Below are positions 28,218 to 37,284 of a stretch of DNA of 50,381 nt, piece after piece (position 1 is the first letter of the stretch; each line of letters starts with the position of its first letter). A program made the translations under genes and the position numbers. The notes under the pieces are model-generated. The model was not told the origin of the DNA and ran no database searches. It was given only the letters and a program-made list of their open reading frames with translations. This DNA comes from Proteobacteria bacterium UBA1844 (lineage in GTDB: Bacteria; Pseudomonadota; Gammaproteobacteria; Steroidobacterales; Woeseiaceae): positions 5,711-56,091 of the forward strand of contig DDIS01000203.1 in the NCBI GenBank assembly GCA_002338615.1. Direction: 5' to 3'.

Positions 28218-29252
28218 ATGGTTATCGGTTCGCTGAGGTCCCCGTCGCGAGTGGCCCCGCAAATTGACGTTGCGCGCCAGGCGTTGATATGTGCAGCCGT
28301 CGACGTTCAGGGCGAGACTTTGGCGGCGGCGGCGACGGCTGGCGATCGTGTTCTCGGTCGCTCTGACAATGGAGCAGGCATCGATGTTTCATTGGCATTA
28401 ATCTCGGAGGAACCGTCGAACGCCATGTCGGTCGACGTCGAGGAACATTTTCAGGTCTCCGCGTTTGAGGACCGGATCCGGCGCAAGGAATGGGCCTCGC
28501 ACCCCAGTCGTGTTGCACGCAATATCGATCGGCTACTCGAGATGTTCGATGATGCGGGCGCAAAAGCAACGTTTTTCACGCTTGGTTGCGTTGCGGAGCG
28601 GCATCCGCATGTCGTTCGCTCTATCGTTGCGAACGGGCACGAGATTGCCAGTCACGGCTACAGCCACCATCGTGTGCGAAATCAGTCACCCGCAGAGTAC
28701 GAAGAAGATGTAACGCGGACCCGCGGCTTGCTCGAAGATTTGTCGGGCACACGCGTGCGCGGCTATCGAGCACCGAGCTTTTCCATTGGAGAGGATACTC
28801 CCTGGGCATACGATATCCTGCAGGCTGCAGGATATACCTACAGTTCAAGCGTATATCCGATCCGGCACGATCACTACGGGTCAACCTCCTTGTCGCGGTT
28901 TCCGTTTCTCGTCAAGCCAGGAGGGATGCTCGAGATACCGCTGACCACAGCTCGAGTGTTCGGCAGGAATCTGCCTTGTGCCGGCGGCGGTTACTTTCGA
29001 CTCTTGCCAGTTAGCTATTCGCTGTGGGCCATTCGGCGGGTGAATGCTGTCGAGCGGATGCCGGCTACGTTTTATATGCATCCCTGGGAAATTGACCCGG
29101 GTCAGCCGCGGGTACCCGGGCTGTCCGCGAAAACCCGATTCCGACACTACGTGAACCTGTCACGTTTCGAGAGTCGCCTGGAACAGACACTGCTCAGGTT
29201 CAACTGGAACCGTATGGATTCCGTGTATAAAAACGCCTTGCCTGGTGATTGA
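28218..29252 (+). CDS. Polysaccharide deacetylase (DUF3473-type, exosortase-locus family)
   Basis: 344 residues from the ATG at 28218. Family similarity begins only at residue ~68 (NAMSVDVEEHF), so the true start may be nearer 28425, where an in-frame ATG gives the usual ~275 residues; the first 67 residues look non-conserved. The metal-site residues of NodB-type deacetylases are visible: Asp in SVDVEEHF and the His pair in ASHGYSHH. RGYRAPSFS and the C-terminal MHPWEID region support the subgroup. It probably removes N-acetyl groups from the EPS. The stop overlaps the next gene's GTG region by eight bases. Confidence 0.87.
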   Translation: MVIGSLRSPSRVAPQIDVARQALICAAVDVQGETLAAAATAGDRVLGRSDNGAGIDVSLALISEEPSNAMSVDVEEHFQVSAFEDRIRRKEWASHPSRVARNIDRLLEMFDDAGAKATFFTLGCVAERHPHVVRSIVANGHEIASHGYSHHRVRNQSPAEYEEDVTRTRGLLEDLSGTRVRGYRAPSFSIGEDTPWAYDILQAAGYTYSSSVYPIRHDHYGSTSLSRFPFLVKPGGMLEIPLTTARVFGRNLPCAGGGYFRLLPVSYSLWAIRRVNAVERMPATFYMHPWEIDPGQPRVPGLSAKTRFRHYVNLSRFESRLEQTLLRFNWNRMDSVYKNALPGD

Positions 29253-30300
29253 TTTGACAATGCAAGCGAGCGATGACTACCGGGTCCGCGAACTTGATGC
29301 AGCAAGAGTGGCTGCATGGGACGAATACGTCACGGTCAACCCGAACGCTACCTTTTTCCATCTTGCGGGCTGGAAGCGCATCATCGAGGATACCCTGAAG
29401 CATCGGACGCACTACCTTTACTGCGAGAAAGGCGGCGAAATTGCAGGTATATTGCCGCTTGCTCGAGTCAAGAGTCTGTTGTTTGGCGATGCGCTGATTT
29501 CCGTGCCGTTCCTCGTATATGGCGGTGTTGTCGCGAACGATGAGACTGCAGCATCGCTGTTGGTCGATGCGGCATGCGACAAGGCGAACTACCTGGGCGT
29601 CGATTACCTTGAGCTTCGCAACCAGGAGCCGTCAGGTCGCGGCTGGCCAGCGAAAAGCAATTACGTGAGCTTTGCAAAAGAGCTCGATCCAGACCCGGAA
29701 AAAAATCTGCAGGCGATTCCGCGCAAACAACGAGCGATGATACGGAAAGGTATCGCCGCCGGCCTCGTTGCGAACGTGGATACAGATACTGGGCGATTGT
29801 ACGAAGCCCTGTTGCCCTGCAAGCGCAATCTCGGCACGCCTTTTTTTTCCAGCCGCTATTTGCGCGCGGTAGCCGAGCAGTTTGGCGACAAGGTGGAGGT
29901 TATGACGATCACAAAGGACGCCAGGACGGTCTGCAGTGTCATGAGTTTCCGATTCCGCGATCAGATCCTGCCTTATTATGGTGGGGGTGGGGACCTTGCC
30001 AGGGAATTAAAAGGCAACGATTTCATGTACTGGGCGGTGATGGAAAAATCCAGCGAGGAAGGCGTGCGGCTGTTCGACTTCGGGAGAAGTCTGCAAGACA
30101 GTGGCGCATACCGGTTCAAGAAACACTGGGGTTTCGAGCCCAAGCCCCTGTCCTATGAGTTCTATCTTTTGAACGGCGAGGCGCTGCCAAATTTCAATCC
30201 GTCGAATGCGAAGTATAAAGTCGCGATTGATGCCTGGAAAAAATTACCGCTGTTTGCCGCAGCCAGGCTGGGCCCTCCGCTCGCCAGGCGCCTCGGTTAG
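29245..30300 (+). CDS. FemAB-like aminoacyl/acyltransferase (exosortase-locus type)
   Basis: 351 residues from a GTG overlapping the deacetylase; an ATG at 29260 is an alternative. Two GNAT-like halves are recognisable, with RKQRAMIRKGIA in the linker region, PYYGGGGDLAREL, and FDFGRSLQDSGAYRFKKHWG near the end, which is typical of the FemAB protein of exosortase-A loci. The acyl or aminoacyl group it transfers, and to which sugar, is unknown. Its gene position in the EPS operon suggests decoration of the polymer or precursor. Confidence 0.88.
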   Translation: MIDLTMQASDDYRVRELDAARVAAWDEYVTVNPNATFFHLAGWKRIIEDTLKHRTHYLYCEKGGEIAGILPLARVKSLLFGDALISVPFLVYGGVVANDETAASLLVDAACDKANYLGVDYLELRNQEPSGRGWPAKSNYVSFAKELDPDPEKNLQAIPRKQRAMIRKGIAAGLVANVDTDTGRLYEALLPCKRNLGTPFFSSRYLRAVAEQFGDKVEVMTITKDARTVCSVMSFRFRDQILPYYGGGGDLARELKGNDFMYWAVMEKSSEEGVRLFDFGRSLQDSGAYRFKKHWGFEPKPLSYEFYLLNGEALPNFNPSNAKYKVAIDAWKKLPLFAAARLGPPLARRLG

Positions 30301-30311
30301 ATGAACCGAGC

Positions 30312-31538
30312 ATGTGTAAACCCGAACTCATCTATCTCGTACACCGCATACCGTATCCGCCGGACAAAGGCGACAAGATTCGGTCCCACCATATACTCAG
30401 ATACCTGCTTCGGAAATATCGGGTCCACCTCGGTTGCTTCGTGGATACGCCCAGCGACATGCAGCACGTCGCGGCGCTGCAATGCCAGTGTGCCAGTGTG
30501 TTCGCGCGCCCGTTGCCACCGCTGCAGGCCCGGTTGAAAAGTTTGTCTGCTTTCCTCCGGGGCGAGGCCTTGACCCTGCGCTATTACCGTGATCGCGCCA
30601 TGCGGCACTGGGTACATAAGACTATTGAAAACAACAACATACAAGCGGCAATGGTATTTTCGTCGCCTATGGCCCAGTTTCTCATCGGTTCGCACGGAGC
30701 CGCGCTCCCGCGGGTCATGGACTTCGTCGACGTCGACTCGGATAAATGGCGGCAATATGCACATGGTAAACGTGGTCTCGGCAAATGGGTTTATGCGCGT
30801 GAAGCTGGCAAATTGCTTGACTATGAACGACGCGTTGCCCGCGATTTCGATGCATCCGTATTCGTGTCGCCCAACGAGACGAATTTATTCACCCAACTGT
30901 CTCCTGAGACGCGCGACCGGCACTACTCACTCGGCAATGGGGTCGCGTACGGCTATTTCGATCCTGAGATACCGCAGAGCAACCCTTTCGGCGGCGTTAC
31001 AGAGGCGTTGGTTTTTACAGGGATGATGAATTACTGGCCGAACGTCGACGCAGTAAACTGGTTTGCGAGGGATGTGCTGCCAGCGATCGTGCAACGACGG
31101 CCGAACGCAGAGTTCTGGATTGTCGGTGATGCGCCGGTGCGGCAAGTGCTGGATCTCGCACGGCTGCCCGGCGTTCGGGTGACAGGGCGCGTGCCCGACG
31201 TCAGGCCATATCTCCGGCATGCGAGAACGATCGTTGCACCTCTTCGCATCGCGCGCGGCATTCAGAACAAGGTTCTCGAAGCCCTGTCCATGGGCAAGCC
31301 TGTCGTCTGTACACCGCAAGCAGCTGCGGGTCTCGATCGATTGCCGGAGGCGGCGGTAGCTGTCGCTGGCGACGGCGTTGCCTTTGCGTCGCGGGTCGTG
31401 GAGAGTCTCGATCGCGACCAGCACCAGGTATGCAAAGTGGCCAGAAGCTTCATCATCGATCATTACGACTGGGATCGTAACCTTGAGCGCCTTGACGCGT
31501 TGCTCGCCCCGCCGCAGGGCAACGCGGCGGTTGGTTGA
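30312..31538 (+). CDS. Glycosyltransferase (GT4-like, exosortase-locus type 1)
   Basis: 408 residues. The N-terminal HRIPYPPDKGDKIRSHH stretch and the C-terminal nucleotide-sugar region (GIQNKVLEALSMGKPVVCTP) are typical of the first PEP-CTERM/EpsH-associated sugar transferase. It is a GT-B cytoplasmic or membrane-associated enzyme adding a sugar to the lipid-linked repeat unit. Its TGA is immediately followed by the ATG of the second transferase, with none of the exosortase genes that usually lie near here. Confidence 0.9.
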   Translation: MCKPELIYLVHRIPYPPDKGDKIRSHHILRYLLRKYRVHLGCFVDTPSDMQHVAALQCQCASVFARPLPPLQARLKSLSAFLRGEALTLRYYRDRAMRHWVHKTIENNNIQAAMVFSSPMAQFLIGSHGAALPRVMDFVDVDSDKWRQYAHGKRGLGKWVYAREAGKLLDYERRVARDFDASVFVSPNETNLFTQLSPETRDRHYSLGNGVAYGYFDPEIPQSNPFGGVTEALVFTGMMNYWPNVDAVNWFARDVLPAIVQRRPNAEFWIVGDAPVRQVLDLARLPGVRVTGRVPDVRPYLRHARTIVAPLRIARGIQNKVLEALSMGKPVVCTPQAAAGLDRLPEAAVAVAGDGVAFASRVVESLDRDQHQVCKVARSFIIDHYDWDRNLERLDALLAPPQGNAAVG

Positions 31539-32669
31539 ATGCGCGGCGACGCCCGACTGCACATTGCCCACGTAATCTACCGCCTCGATGTCGGTGGTAT
31601 GGAAAACGGCCTAGTCAATCTCGTGAACCGAATGCCGCGCGACAAGTTCAGGCATTCGATTCTGGTATTGACCTGTGCCTCGTCGTTTCGCGAGCGTATC
31701 GTCAACGACGAGGTCGACATCGTCGAGTTCCACAAGCCTGACGGGAATCATCTACCGACGTTTCACAGAATCCGCCGCACCCTGCGCGAACTGCGTCCGA
31801 ACATCGTTCACACCCGGAATCTCGGAACACTCGATATCAGCCCCATATCGAAGCTCGCCGGATGCAAAATTCATGTGCACGGCGAGCATGGCTGGCATGC
31901 CAAGGATCTGCAAGGCCGGTCCGCCAGACACAGAGTTGTCAGGAAATTCTGTGACCCGTTTGTCCAAAAATACGTAGCCGTGTCGCGGGACATTGCCGCC
32001 TGGCTGTCCGCTACGGTAGGTATAAATCCTGCCAAGATAGAGACGATTCACAACGGCGTCGATCTTTCATATTTCGGCGGGGGAGGCACGCAACCGCGGA
32101 CCAATTCCAGCGATACGGATAGCGTTGTGTTCGGCACGATAGGCCGCCAGGACCCAATCAAGGGGCTCGATGTTTTTATTGACGCGATTGCCCTGGTCCT
32201 CAAGCAAGAGCCGGACATGCGATCCATGATTCGGGTAATTATGGCTGGCGATGGTCCCGAGCATGGCCGTTGCGTCGCTCGCTGTACCGCGCTCGGCCTG
32301 GGTGAGGTCATTCGCCTGCCTGGAACGGTTGAAAATGTGCCATCGCTTCTGCGCGATTTCGACTTTTTCGTACAGCCCTCGTTGAACGAAGGCATGTCCA
32401 ATACGATTCTCGAGGCTATGGCTTCCGGTCTGCCCGTGGTAGCGACGGACGTGGGAGGCAATCCGGAACTGATCCGCGACACGGTCGACGGCAGCCTTGT
32501 GCCCCCCGGGGATGTGCCGAGCCTGGCTGACCGGATCATTTGCTACGCGCGGGATGCAGGCTTGCGCGAAACACAAGGCATTTCGGCTCAGCAAAGGGCC
32601 GCGAACGAGTTTTCGCTCGATGCCATGACGCAGAACTACGGGGAGTTCTACCAACGCCTGGTGCCTTGA
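31539..32669 (+). CDS. Glycosyltransferase (GT4, exosortase-locus type 2)
   Basis: 376 residues. IAHVIYRLDVGGMENGLVNL at the N-terminus and SLNEGMSNTILEAMASGLPV near residue ~285 are classic GT4 features, and the whole fits the second sugar transferase of exosortase-A loci. It directly abuts the preceding gene (TGA-ATG), so the two are probably translated together. It is the last gene of the rightward EPS operon and faces the leftward hydrolase genes. Confidence 0.91.
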   Translation: MRGDARLHIAHVIYRLDVGGMENGLVNLVNRMPRDKFRHSILVLTCASSFRERIVNDEVDIVEFHKPDGNHLPTFHRIRRTLRELRPNIVHTRNLGTLDISPISKLAGCKIHVHGEHGWHAKDLQGRSARHRVVRKFCDPFVQKYVAVSRDIAAWLSATVGINPAKIETIHNGVDLSYFGGGGTQPRTNSSDTDSVVFGTIGRQDPIKGLDVFIDAIALVLKQEPDMRSMIRVIMAGDGPEHGRCVARCTALGLGEVIRLPGTVENVPSLLRDFDFFVQPSLNEGMSNTILEAMASGLPVVATDVGGNPELIRDTVDGSLVPPGDVPSLADRIICYARDAGLRETQGISAQQRAANEFSLDAMTQNYGEFYQRLVP

Positions 32670-32734
32670 TGCGGAAGGCGCATGGCCGCGCATGCGCATC
32701 GACCGTGAACCCGAAGTTACCAGAAAATTCTGGT
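32670..32734. terminator. Convergent gap with two palindromes
   Basis: The gap between the EPS operon and the leftward hydrolase gene holds GCGCATGCGC (32688-32697, perfect palindrome) and ACCAGAA-AA-TTCTGGT (32719-32734). Either could act as a shared transcription stop, but no T-run follows in either direction. Confidence 0.25.
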
Positions 32735-33597
32735 CACCAGGAAGTCACCCACTCTTCGGACCAGAGAATCACCTGGTTGCGCCACTTTTTCGTCGAAAAT
32801 GTGTGATCGGATTCGGCTATGGATTTCAGTTCCAGTCCATCGCGGCACAATAGCCGGCGATACTCGCGACGCGAATTGGCAAATGTCCTGAACTCATCCG
32901 CAGTGATGTCATTCCCGCTAAGCACAATCAGCACTCGTCCGGGAAAATCCCGCAGGCCGTTCATCATGCGGACCTGAAATTGACCAGGCAGTGACCCCTG
33001 CGTTTGAGCGCCGGTAGCCTCGTGCGATGCCTTGGCAGTGGAAATTGCGCTCCTGGCGTCATTTGCGATGGATCCAAGAGCACGCCCCAGTTTGAGGTTT
33101 CCAGACATCAGCTGCTTCCAGAAGCCCGATGACAACAGCCGCCTGACGTAATAGCCGCGAAAATAGGACCGTGCCAGCGTTTGCTCGCTCCTTACCCAGG
33201 GATTGAGAAGTACCAGCCCTTTAACTCGCTTGTCAGTAGGCGCGTACATCATTGCGGCGGACGCCGCATCGCAAAGCCCCCACAGGACAATTTCGGTTAC
33301 TTGCGGGCAATAGTCGATCAGCGCGTCGATTGCTGAACGGATATCCGGCGACAACTCCACAAAGGTCGAAGTGCCGGCGCTGTCACCAATACCGCGATGG
33401 TCGAAACGCATGGAAACTATTCCGGCATCGGCAAGGCTTCTGCTCAGAATCGTGAAAAGGCGATGACTGCCAACGCGATATTGAGGTCCACCGACGACAA
33501 TAAGAACGGCGCGAATACCGGGCTTTTCGGGCCGCTCAATAATGCCGACAAGTGACGATCCTTCGCATTCAAAAACGAGGGGATACGAAGTTCTCAC
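32734..33597 (-). CDS. Alpha/beta hydrolase, exosortase-associated type 1
   Basis: 287 residues from GTG. The alpha/beta hydrolase core is clear (VLIVVGGPQYRVGSH, MRFDHRGIGDS), but the nucleophile elbow reads WGLCDAAS, placing Cys109 where Ser normally sits. That matches my recollection of exosortase-A system hydrolase 1. A His near the C-terminus (SDHTFS) could complete a triad. It probably acts on an acyl or thioester intermediate with the neighbouring acyl carrier protein. Start and stop are one base from hydrolase 2. Confidence 0.88.
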   Translation of the reverse strand: MRTSYPLVFECEGSSLVGIIERPEKPGIRAVLIVVGGPQYRVGSHRLFTILSRSLADAGIVSMRFDHRGIGDSAGTSTFVELSPDIRSAIDALIDYCPQVTEIVLWGLCDAASAAMMYAPTDKRVKGLVLLNPWVRSEQTLARSYFRGYYVRRLLSSGFWKQLMSGNLKLGRALGSIANDARSAISTAKASHEATGAQTQGSLPGQFQVRMMNGLRDFPGRVLIVLSGNDITADEFRTFANSRREYRRLLCRDGLELKSIAESDHTFSTKKWRNQVILWSEEWVTSW

Positions 33598-33598
33598 C

Positions 33599-34420
33599 TC
33601 AACATGGCCCCAACTCGATAAACGATTCAGTTCGATCCATTACCGCGGGCGCCGTGGTCGTTTCCACAGTAGTCCAGAACTTGTCGCCCGAAACCGCCGC
33701 AAACTGCACATCGACGCGCGCATTGCGCAGTTTTTCGACGGTCGAGGAGGCCGGCCGTGATGGTGACACAGCGGAATTCGCCGCGACTTCGAGCCAGCAT
33801 ATGGGCGCCGTCAGGCGCAAAAGGCCGTCAGCCAGCCCGGCCTCACTAATCGATCGGTACAGACGCGGTGAAATCGTGTAGCCGGCAACCTCGAGCAAGC
33901 CACGATCATGGAGTTCGTGGAGCAGGTCTGATTCGGTTTCACGCTTGCCGGAGCCAGATAGCATGGCCGACAAGGAGCGCAGGCGCAGAAACTGACTCAT
34001 ATATTTCGCGCCGCTCAATACCGGCGACCAGAGAACAAGTCCCTTGAGAGGCACCTGATCTTCGATAATCCAGGATGCCGCCAGAATTGCGCCAAGACGA
34101 ATGGCTATGACGTATACCGGCATTCGCTTGTCCAGCTCACAGGCACTGCGGCATGCCGTGAGATCGTTCCGCCAACGCTCAAGGTCGGCATCCTGCAACG
34201 CGCCGAAGCTGTCGCCTGTGCCGCTGAGGTCGGGAACCACACAGCAATATCCCAGCGCAACAAGTCTCTCAGATTGCTTGGTTATCATGCGCCGGCAGCG
34301 GTTCATTTCTTCCGCAAACGGGGGAACGAAGATCACAATGCCCCGGGCATCCGTTCGCGATCCGCGCTCGATCATAAAAAGCTTGTGGTCCTCGCCCTGA
34401 ATGTAGCGAGGACGCAGCAC
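33599..34420 (-). CDS. Alpha/beta hydrolase-like protein, exosortase-associated type 2
   Basis: 273 residues from GTG. The fold is recognisable (IVIFVPPFAEEMNRCRR, VVPDLSGTGDS), but the nucleophile position holds Arg108 in AIRLGA, so ordinary serine-hydrolase chemistry looks impossible. It corresponds to hydrolase 2 of exosortase-A EPS loci. It could be a binding or non-catalytic partner of hydrolase 1, whose start follows its TGA by one base. The ACP gene lies 26 bases upstream in the same direction. Confidence 0.85.
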   Translation of the reverse strand: MLRPRYIQGEDHKLFMIERGSRTDARGIVIFVPPFAEEMNRCRRMITKQSERLVALGYCCVVPDLSGTGDSFGALQDADLERWRNDLTACRSACELDKRMPVYVIAIRLGAILAASWIIEDQVPLKGLVLWSPVLSGAKYMSQFLRLRSLSAMLSGSGKRETESDLLHELHDRGLLEVAGYTISPRLYRSISEAGLADGLLRLTAPICWLEVAANSAVSPSRPASSTVEKLRNARVDVQFAAVSGDKFWTTVETTTAPAVMDRTESFIELGPC

Positions 34421-34446
34421 TGACTTGCTGCCTATTTGATGCGTAA

Positions 34447-34752
34447 CTATGCTGTCTTGTCCTGGATGAAATCGACGAGCGTGCCAACCGTGGCAAACGT
34501 ATCCGCACTGACTTCGTCATCCTCGACTACGATGTCGAAGAATTCTTCCAGCTCGGTTAAAACCGTCATAACAGCCATCGAATCGAGTTCAGGGATATCG
34601 CCGAGCAGCCGGGTTTGCTCGGAAAATCCGGCAGATCGTGCACCAAGTTGCAAGGCCTGATCGAGCACCGCTACTATGTCTCGTAGCAGTTCCATTCTTT
34701 GGGCAACGCATGGGATTGACGATGCGCTGTTTTTGGCAGTTTCAGACGTCAT
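34447..34752 (-). CDS. Acyl carrier protein
   Basis: 101 residues. The phosphopantetheine site is Ser58 in ELDSMA, within an acidic four-helix ACP fold (ELEEFFDIVVEDDEVS). It would carry an acyl or aminoacyl group as a thioester. It heads a leftward ACP-hydrolase 2-hydrolase 1 operon. The acyl-CoA ligase and PLP decarboxylase that normally accompany it in exosortase-A loci lie 9-12 kb to the right. Confidence 0.88.
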   Translation of the reverse strand: MTSETAKNSASSIPCVAQRMELLRDIVAVLDQALQLGARSAGFSEQTRLLGDIPELDSMAVMTVLTELEEFFDIVVEDDEVSADTFATVGTLVDFIQDKTA

Positions 34753-35018
34753 ACTTTCGAAATCTCATTACACAAACAAATCTGGATTTAGCGGACAGTC
34801 TATGCGCACCGGACCCAGGGCGGGGTAGCCATAATCTACATTCAAATTCCGGGCATTACCAACACCCGGGTCCCAATTCTCTTCGTGATGCAGATCTCAA
34901 TTCTTAGGTATGGTGAGCCGCTGCCAGGCAAAGAGCGAGGTAGAATTCCCATGTTGCGGAATTGCGCGAAATAATCAGGGCGTCATGATCGATAACCAGA
35001 CAGGTCCCGGGACGAGTC

Positions 35019-36368
35019 ATGCGTGACCTGATCGTTATCGGTATCGTGCTGGTCGGAGCATTGCTGGCGCTCAGGCGCCCCCAGGTCGGTGTGCTGTTGT
35101 GGACATGGGTCTCAATCATGAATCCGCACCGCTACACCTGGGGTTTCGCCTACTCCGCGCCGGTCGCGGCGATCGCCGCCGGTTCAACGCTCGTCGGCCT
35201 CGTGTTTACGAGGCACCGTCGATTCCCATTCCAGGGGGCGCCTGCCTGGTGGCTGCTGGCATTCGCGATCTGGATGACGATTTCCTGGCGCTTCGGCATC
35301 GACCCCGAGGGTGACTACCCCGAGTGGGACAAGGTCATGAAGATTTATATGATGACTTTCGTAACCCTGGCGCTTTTGTATTCGAAGAAAGAAATCCTGG
35401 CATACGCCTGGGTGACGGTCGGTTCGCTGGCGGTGCTGGCAGCCAAGGGCGGGTTGTTTACGGTTCTCACGGGCGGCAACTACCGGGTCTTTGGCCCACC
35501 TGGCTCGTTTATTGCGGACAACAACGACTTTGCGCTCGCCACCGTGATTGCGATTCCCATGATCTATTTTTTGCAACGTCAACTTGAACAGCGCTGGATG
35601 CGTTACCTGATGACGGCGACGATCATGTTCTGCGTTGCCTCGGTGCTCGGTAGCCAGTCGCGTGGCGGTCTTTTGGCACTGGCCGCAATGGGTGTCATTT
35701 TCTGGTGGCGCGGCCCCAACAAGGTCTTGATCGCGATTGGCATGCTGGTTGTGCTGCTTGCGTTTCTCCCGATGATGCCGGATGCCTGGTGGGATCGCAT
35801 GAACACGATTTCGACCTACCAGCAGGACGCCTCGGCAATGGGTCGAATCAACGCATGGCACGTCGCCTGGCATACAGCGCAGCATTACTTCTTTGGCGGT
35901 GGCATGAGCTACCAGCATGAATTCCTGTTCGAGGAGTACGGGCCGTTCGAGTCGACGGTGCGAGCCGCCCACAGCATCTACTTTCAGATCTTAGGTAATC
36001 ATGGTTTCATTGGCCTGTTTCTGTTTCTCATGATCTGGGTCTCGGGTTTTCGCAGTGCGGGAAAACTACGCAAGCTGGCAGCGAAAAGGAAAGAGGGTGT
36101 CTGGGCGCGTGACCTGGGCGCCATGGTGCAGGTCAGCCTGATCGGCTACGCAGCAGGTGGCGCGTTTCTTTCATTGCCGTATTTCGATCTGCCATACAAT
36201 TTGCTCGTTATGGTCATGCTGGCGAGAAAATGGGTCGAGCGCGAAGGCTGGCACGAGCCAGCCCAAACCTTGTTACTTGGCAGGCCCGTTGCCGAGCCGG
36301 TTGGCGCACTGGCGCGCAGCGTCACCGAAGTGCGAAGACCCGCCTTGCCGGGACCAGCGATTCGCTGA
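35019..36368 (+). CDS. O-antigen ligase-like membrane protein (exosortase-associated)
   Basis: 449 residues with about ten to twelve hydrophobic segments and a large periplasmic loop near residues ~260-310 (ISTYQQDASAMGRINAW, then the SYQHEFLFEEY region), the Wzy_C layout of O-antigen ligases and polymerases. The N-terminus (PQVGVLLWTWVSIMNPHRY) matches the proposed O-glycosylation ligase of exosortase-A loci. It probably polymerises the EPS repeat or ligates it to an acceptor in the periplasm. It is transcribed divergently from the ACP gene across ~266 bases. Confidence 0.88.
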   Translation: MRDLIVIGIVLVGALLALRRPQVGVLLWTWVSIMNPHRYTWGFAYSAPVAAIAAGSTLVGLVFTRHRRFPFQGAPAWWLLAFAIWMTISWRFGIDPEGDYPEWDKVMKIYMMTFVTLALLYSKKEILAYAWVTVGSLAVLAAKGGLFTVLTGGNYRVFGPPGSFIADNNDFALATVIAIPMIYFLQRQLEQRWMRYLMTATIMFCVASVLGSQSRGGLLALAAMGVIFWWRGPNKVLIAIGMLVVLLAFLPMMPDAWWDRMNTISTYQQDASAMGRINAWHVAWHTAQHYFFGGGMSYQHEFLFEEYGPFESTVRAAHSIYFQILGNHGFIGLFLFLMIWVSGFRSAGKLRKLAAKRKEGVWARDLGAMVQVSLIGYAAGGAFLSLPYFDLPYNLLVMVMLARKWVEREGWHEPAQTLLLGRPVAEPVGALARSVTEVRRPALPGPAIR

Positions 36369-36390
36369 CTAGCCTGTCCGGCGCGCAACC

Positions 36391-37284
36391 TTACTCGGCT
36401 ACCAGGTCGGTCGGAGGCTTGGGCCGCGGCGCGCCGCTGCCGGTATAGAGGGAAGGTCTCTGGCTGCCGACCCAGGCTGGATTGTGACCCTTGCCGCTTT
36501 TGTCGGAAATATCCGCCGGAGTAGGATTGACGTTCAGATACCAGATACTTTGCTGCCCCGCGCTCGTTGACATCGGTGAGGCGATTTCGGCAAGAATGTC
36601 GGCAACGCTGAGCTTGTCGGAGTATATCTGGATGCCCCGTAATACCCCGTCCCAGACTTCGTTTCCAGGTGCCCAGGGCGCATCTCCCCAGGTCAGTGTC
36701 GGGGCAGGGGGGTTAACGTTGCCCCAGTCCGCCGGGCTGGTGCGCGTCACGATGTGGCCGCCGTCGGTATTTGGCAGGTCCCAGTAAAACTCGTGGTGTT
36801 TTTTTCCATCGGATCCGATCCAGACGCGCAAGGCCTGGGTATGCCAGCGACCATAGTCCACAGCGCCATTGGTAAAGTCGGCCTGCTCGACGGATACCTC
36901 CCAGAAATGCGTGCTGCCATTCGGCGGATTCTGGGGGTAGGGATGCGCGCCGTAATAACTGTCCGCGCCGCCGTTCGACGTCCACAGAAAGGTACTTAAA
37001 TCTCCCTGGCCGTCGTCGTTGCCCCAGAAAAAAGCGGTGTAGTATCCTGACTGCTGCCGCGGGTAAGCGCGCCAGATGTAAGTGATCCCCTTGCCGGGCT
37101 CACCATAAACAGGCAAGCCGTGGTTTTGCGGATTCGTAAACCTGAAGCGCATCGTGGAGTTCACCGCGTCGGATCCCGGAAAATCAAGTCCTGTTTCCTG
37201 GGCGTTGACCACCACGGGTAAGAATACGAAAAGAGAGAATAGCGCGAGTCCAATCCTGCGGACCGGAACGACATCAGAACCCAT
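36391..37284 (-). CDS. Secreted LamG/concanavalin-like jelly-roll protein
   Basis: 297 residues with an N-terminal signal peptide (LALFSLFVFLPVVVNA). The mature part is aromatic-rich (TYIWRAYPRQQSGYY, FFWGNDDG, HHEFYWDLPN) and has LRGIQIYSDKLSVADIL, typical of LamG-like lectin/lyase jelly rolls. It could bind or cleave the EPS outside the cell. AAGGAG lies seven bases before the ATG. The C-terminus ends in a Pro-rich PRPKPPTDLVAE, a sequence that usually leads into an Fn3 domain, which is missing here. Confidence 0.65.
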   Translation of the reverse strand: MGSDVVPVRRIGLALFSLFVFLPVVVNAQETGLDFPGSDAVNSTMRFRFTNPQNHGLPVYGEPGKGITYIWRAYPRQQSGYYTAFFWGNDDGQGDLSTFLWTSNGGADSYYGAHPYPQNPPNGSTHFWEVSVEQADFTNGAVDYGRWHTQALRVWIGSDGKKHHEFYWDLPNTDGGHIVTRTSPADWGNVNPPAPTLTWGDAPWAPGNEVWDGVLRGIQIYSDKLSVADILAEIASPMSTSAGQQSIWYLNVNPTPADISDKSGKGHNPAWVGSQRPSLYTGSGAPRPKPPTDLVAE

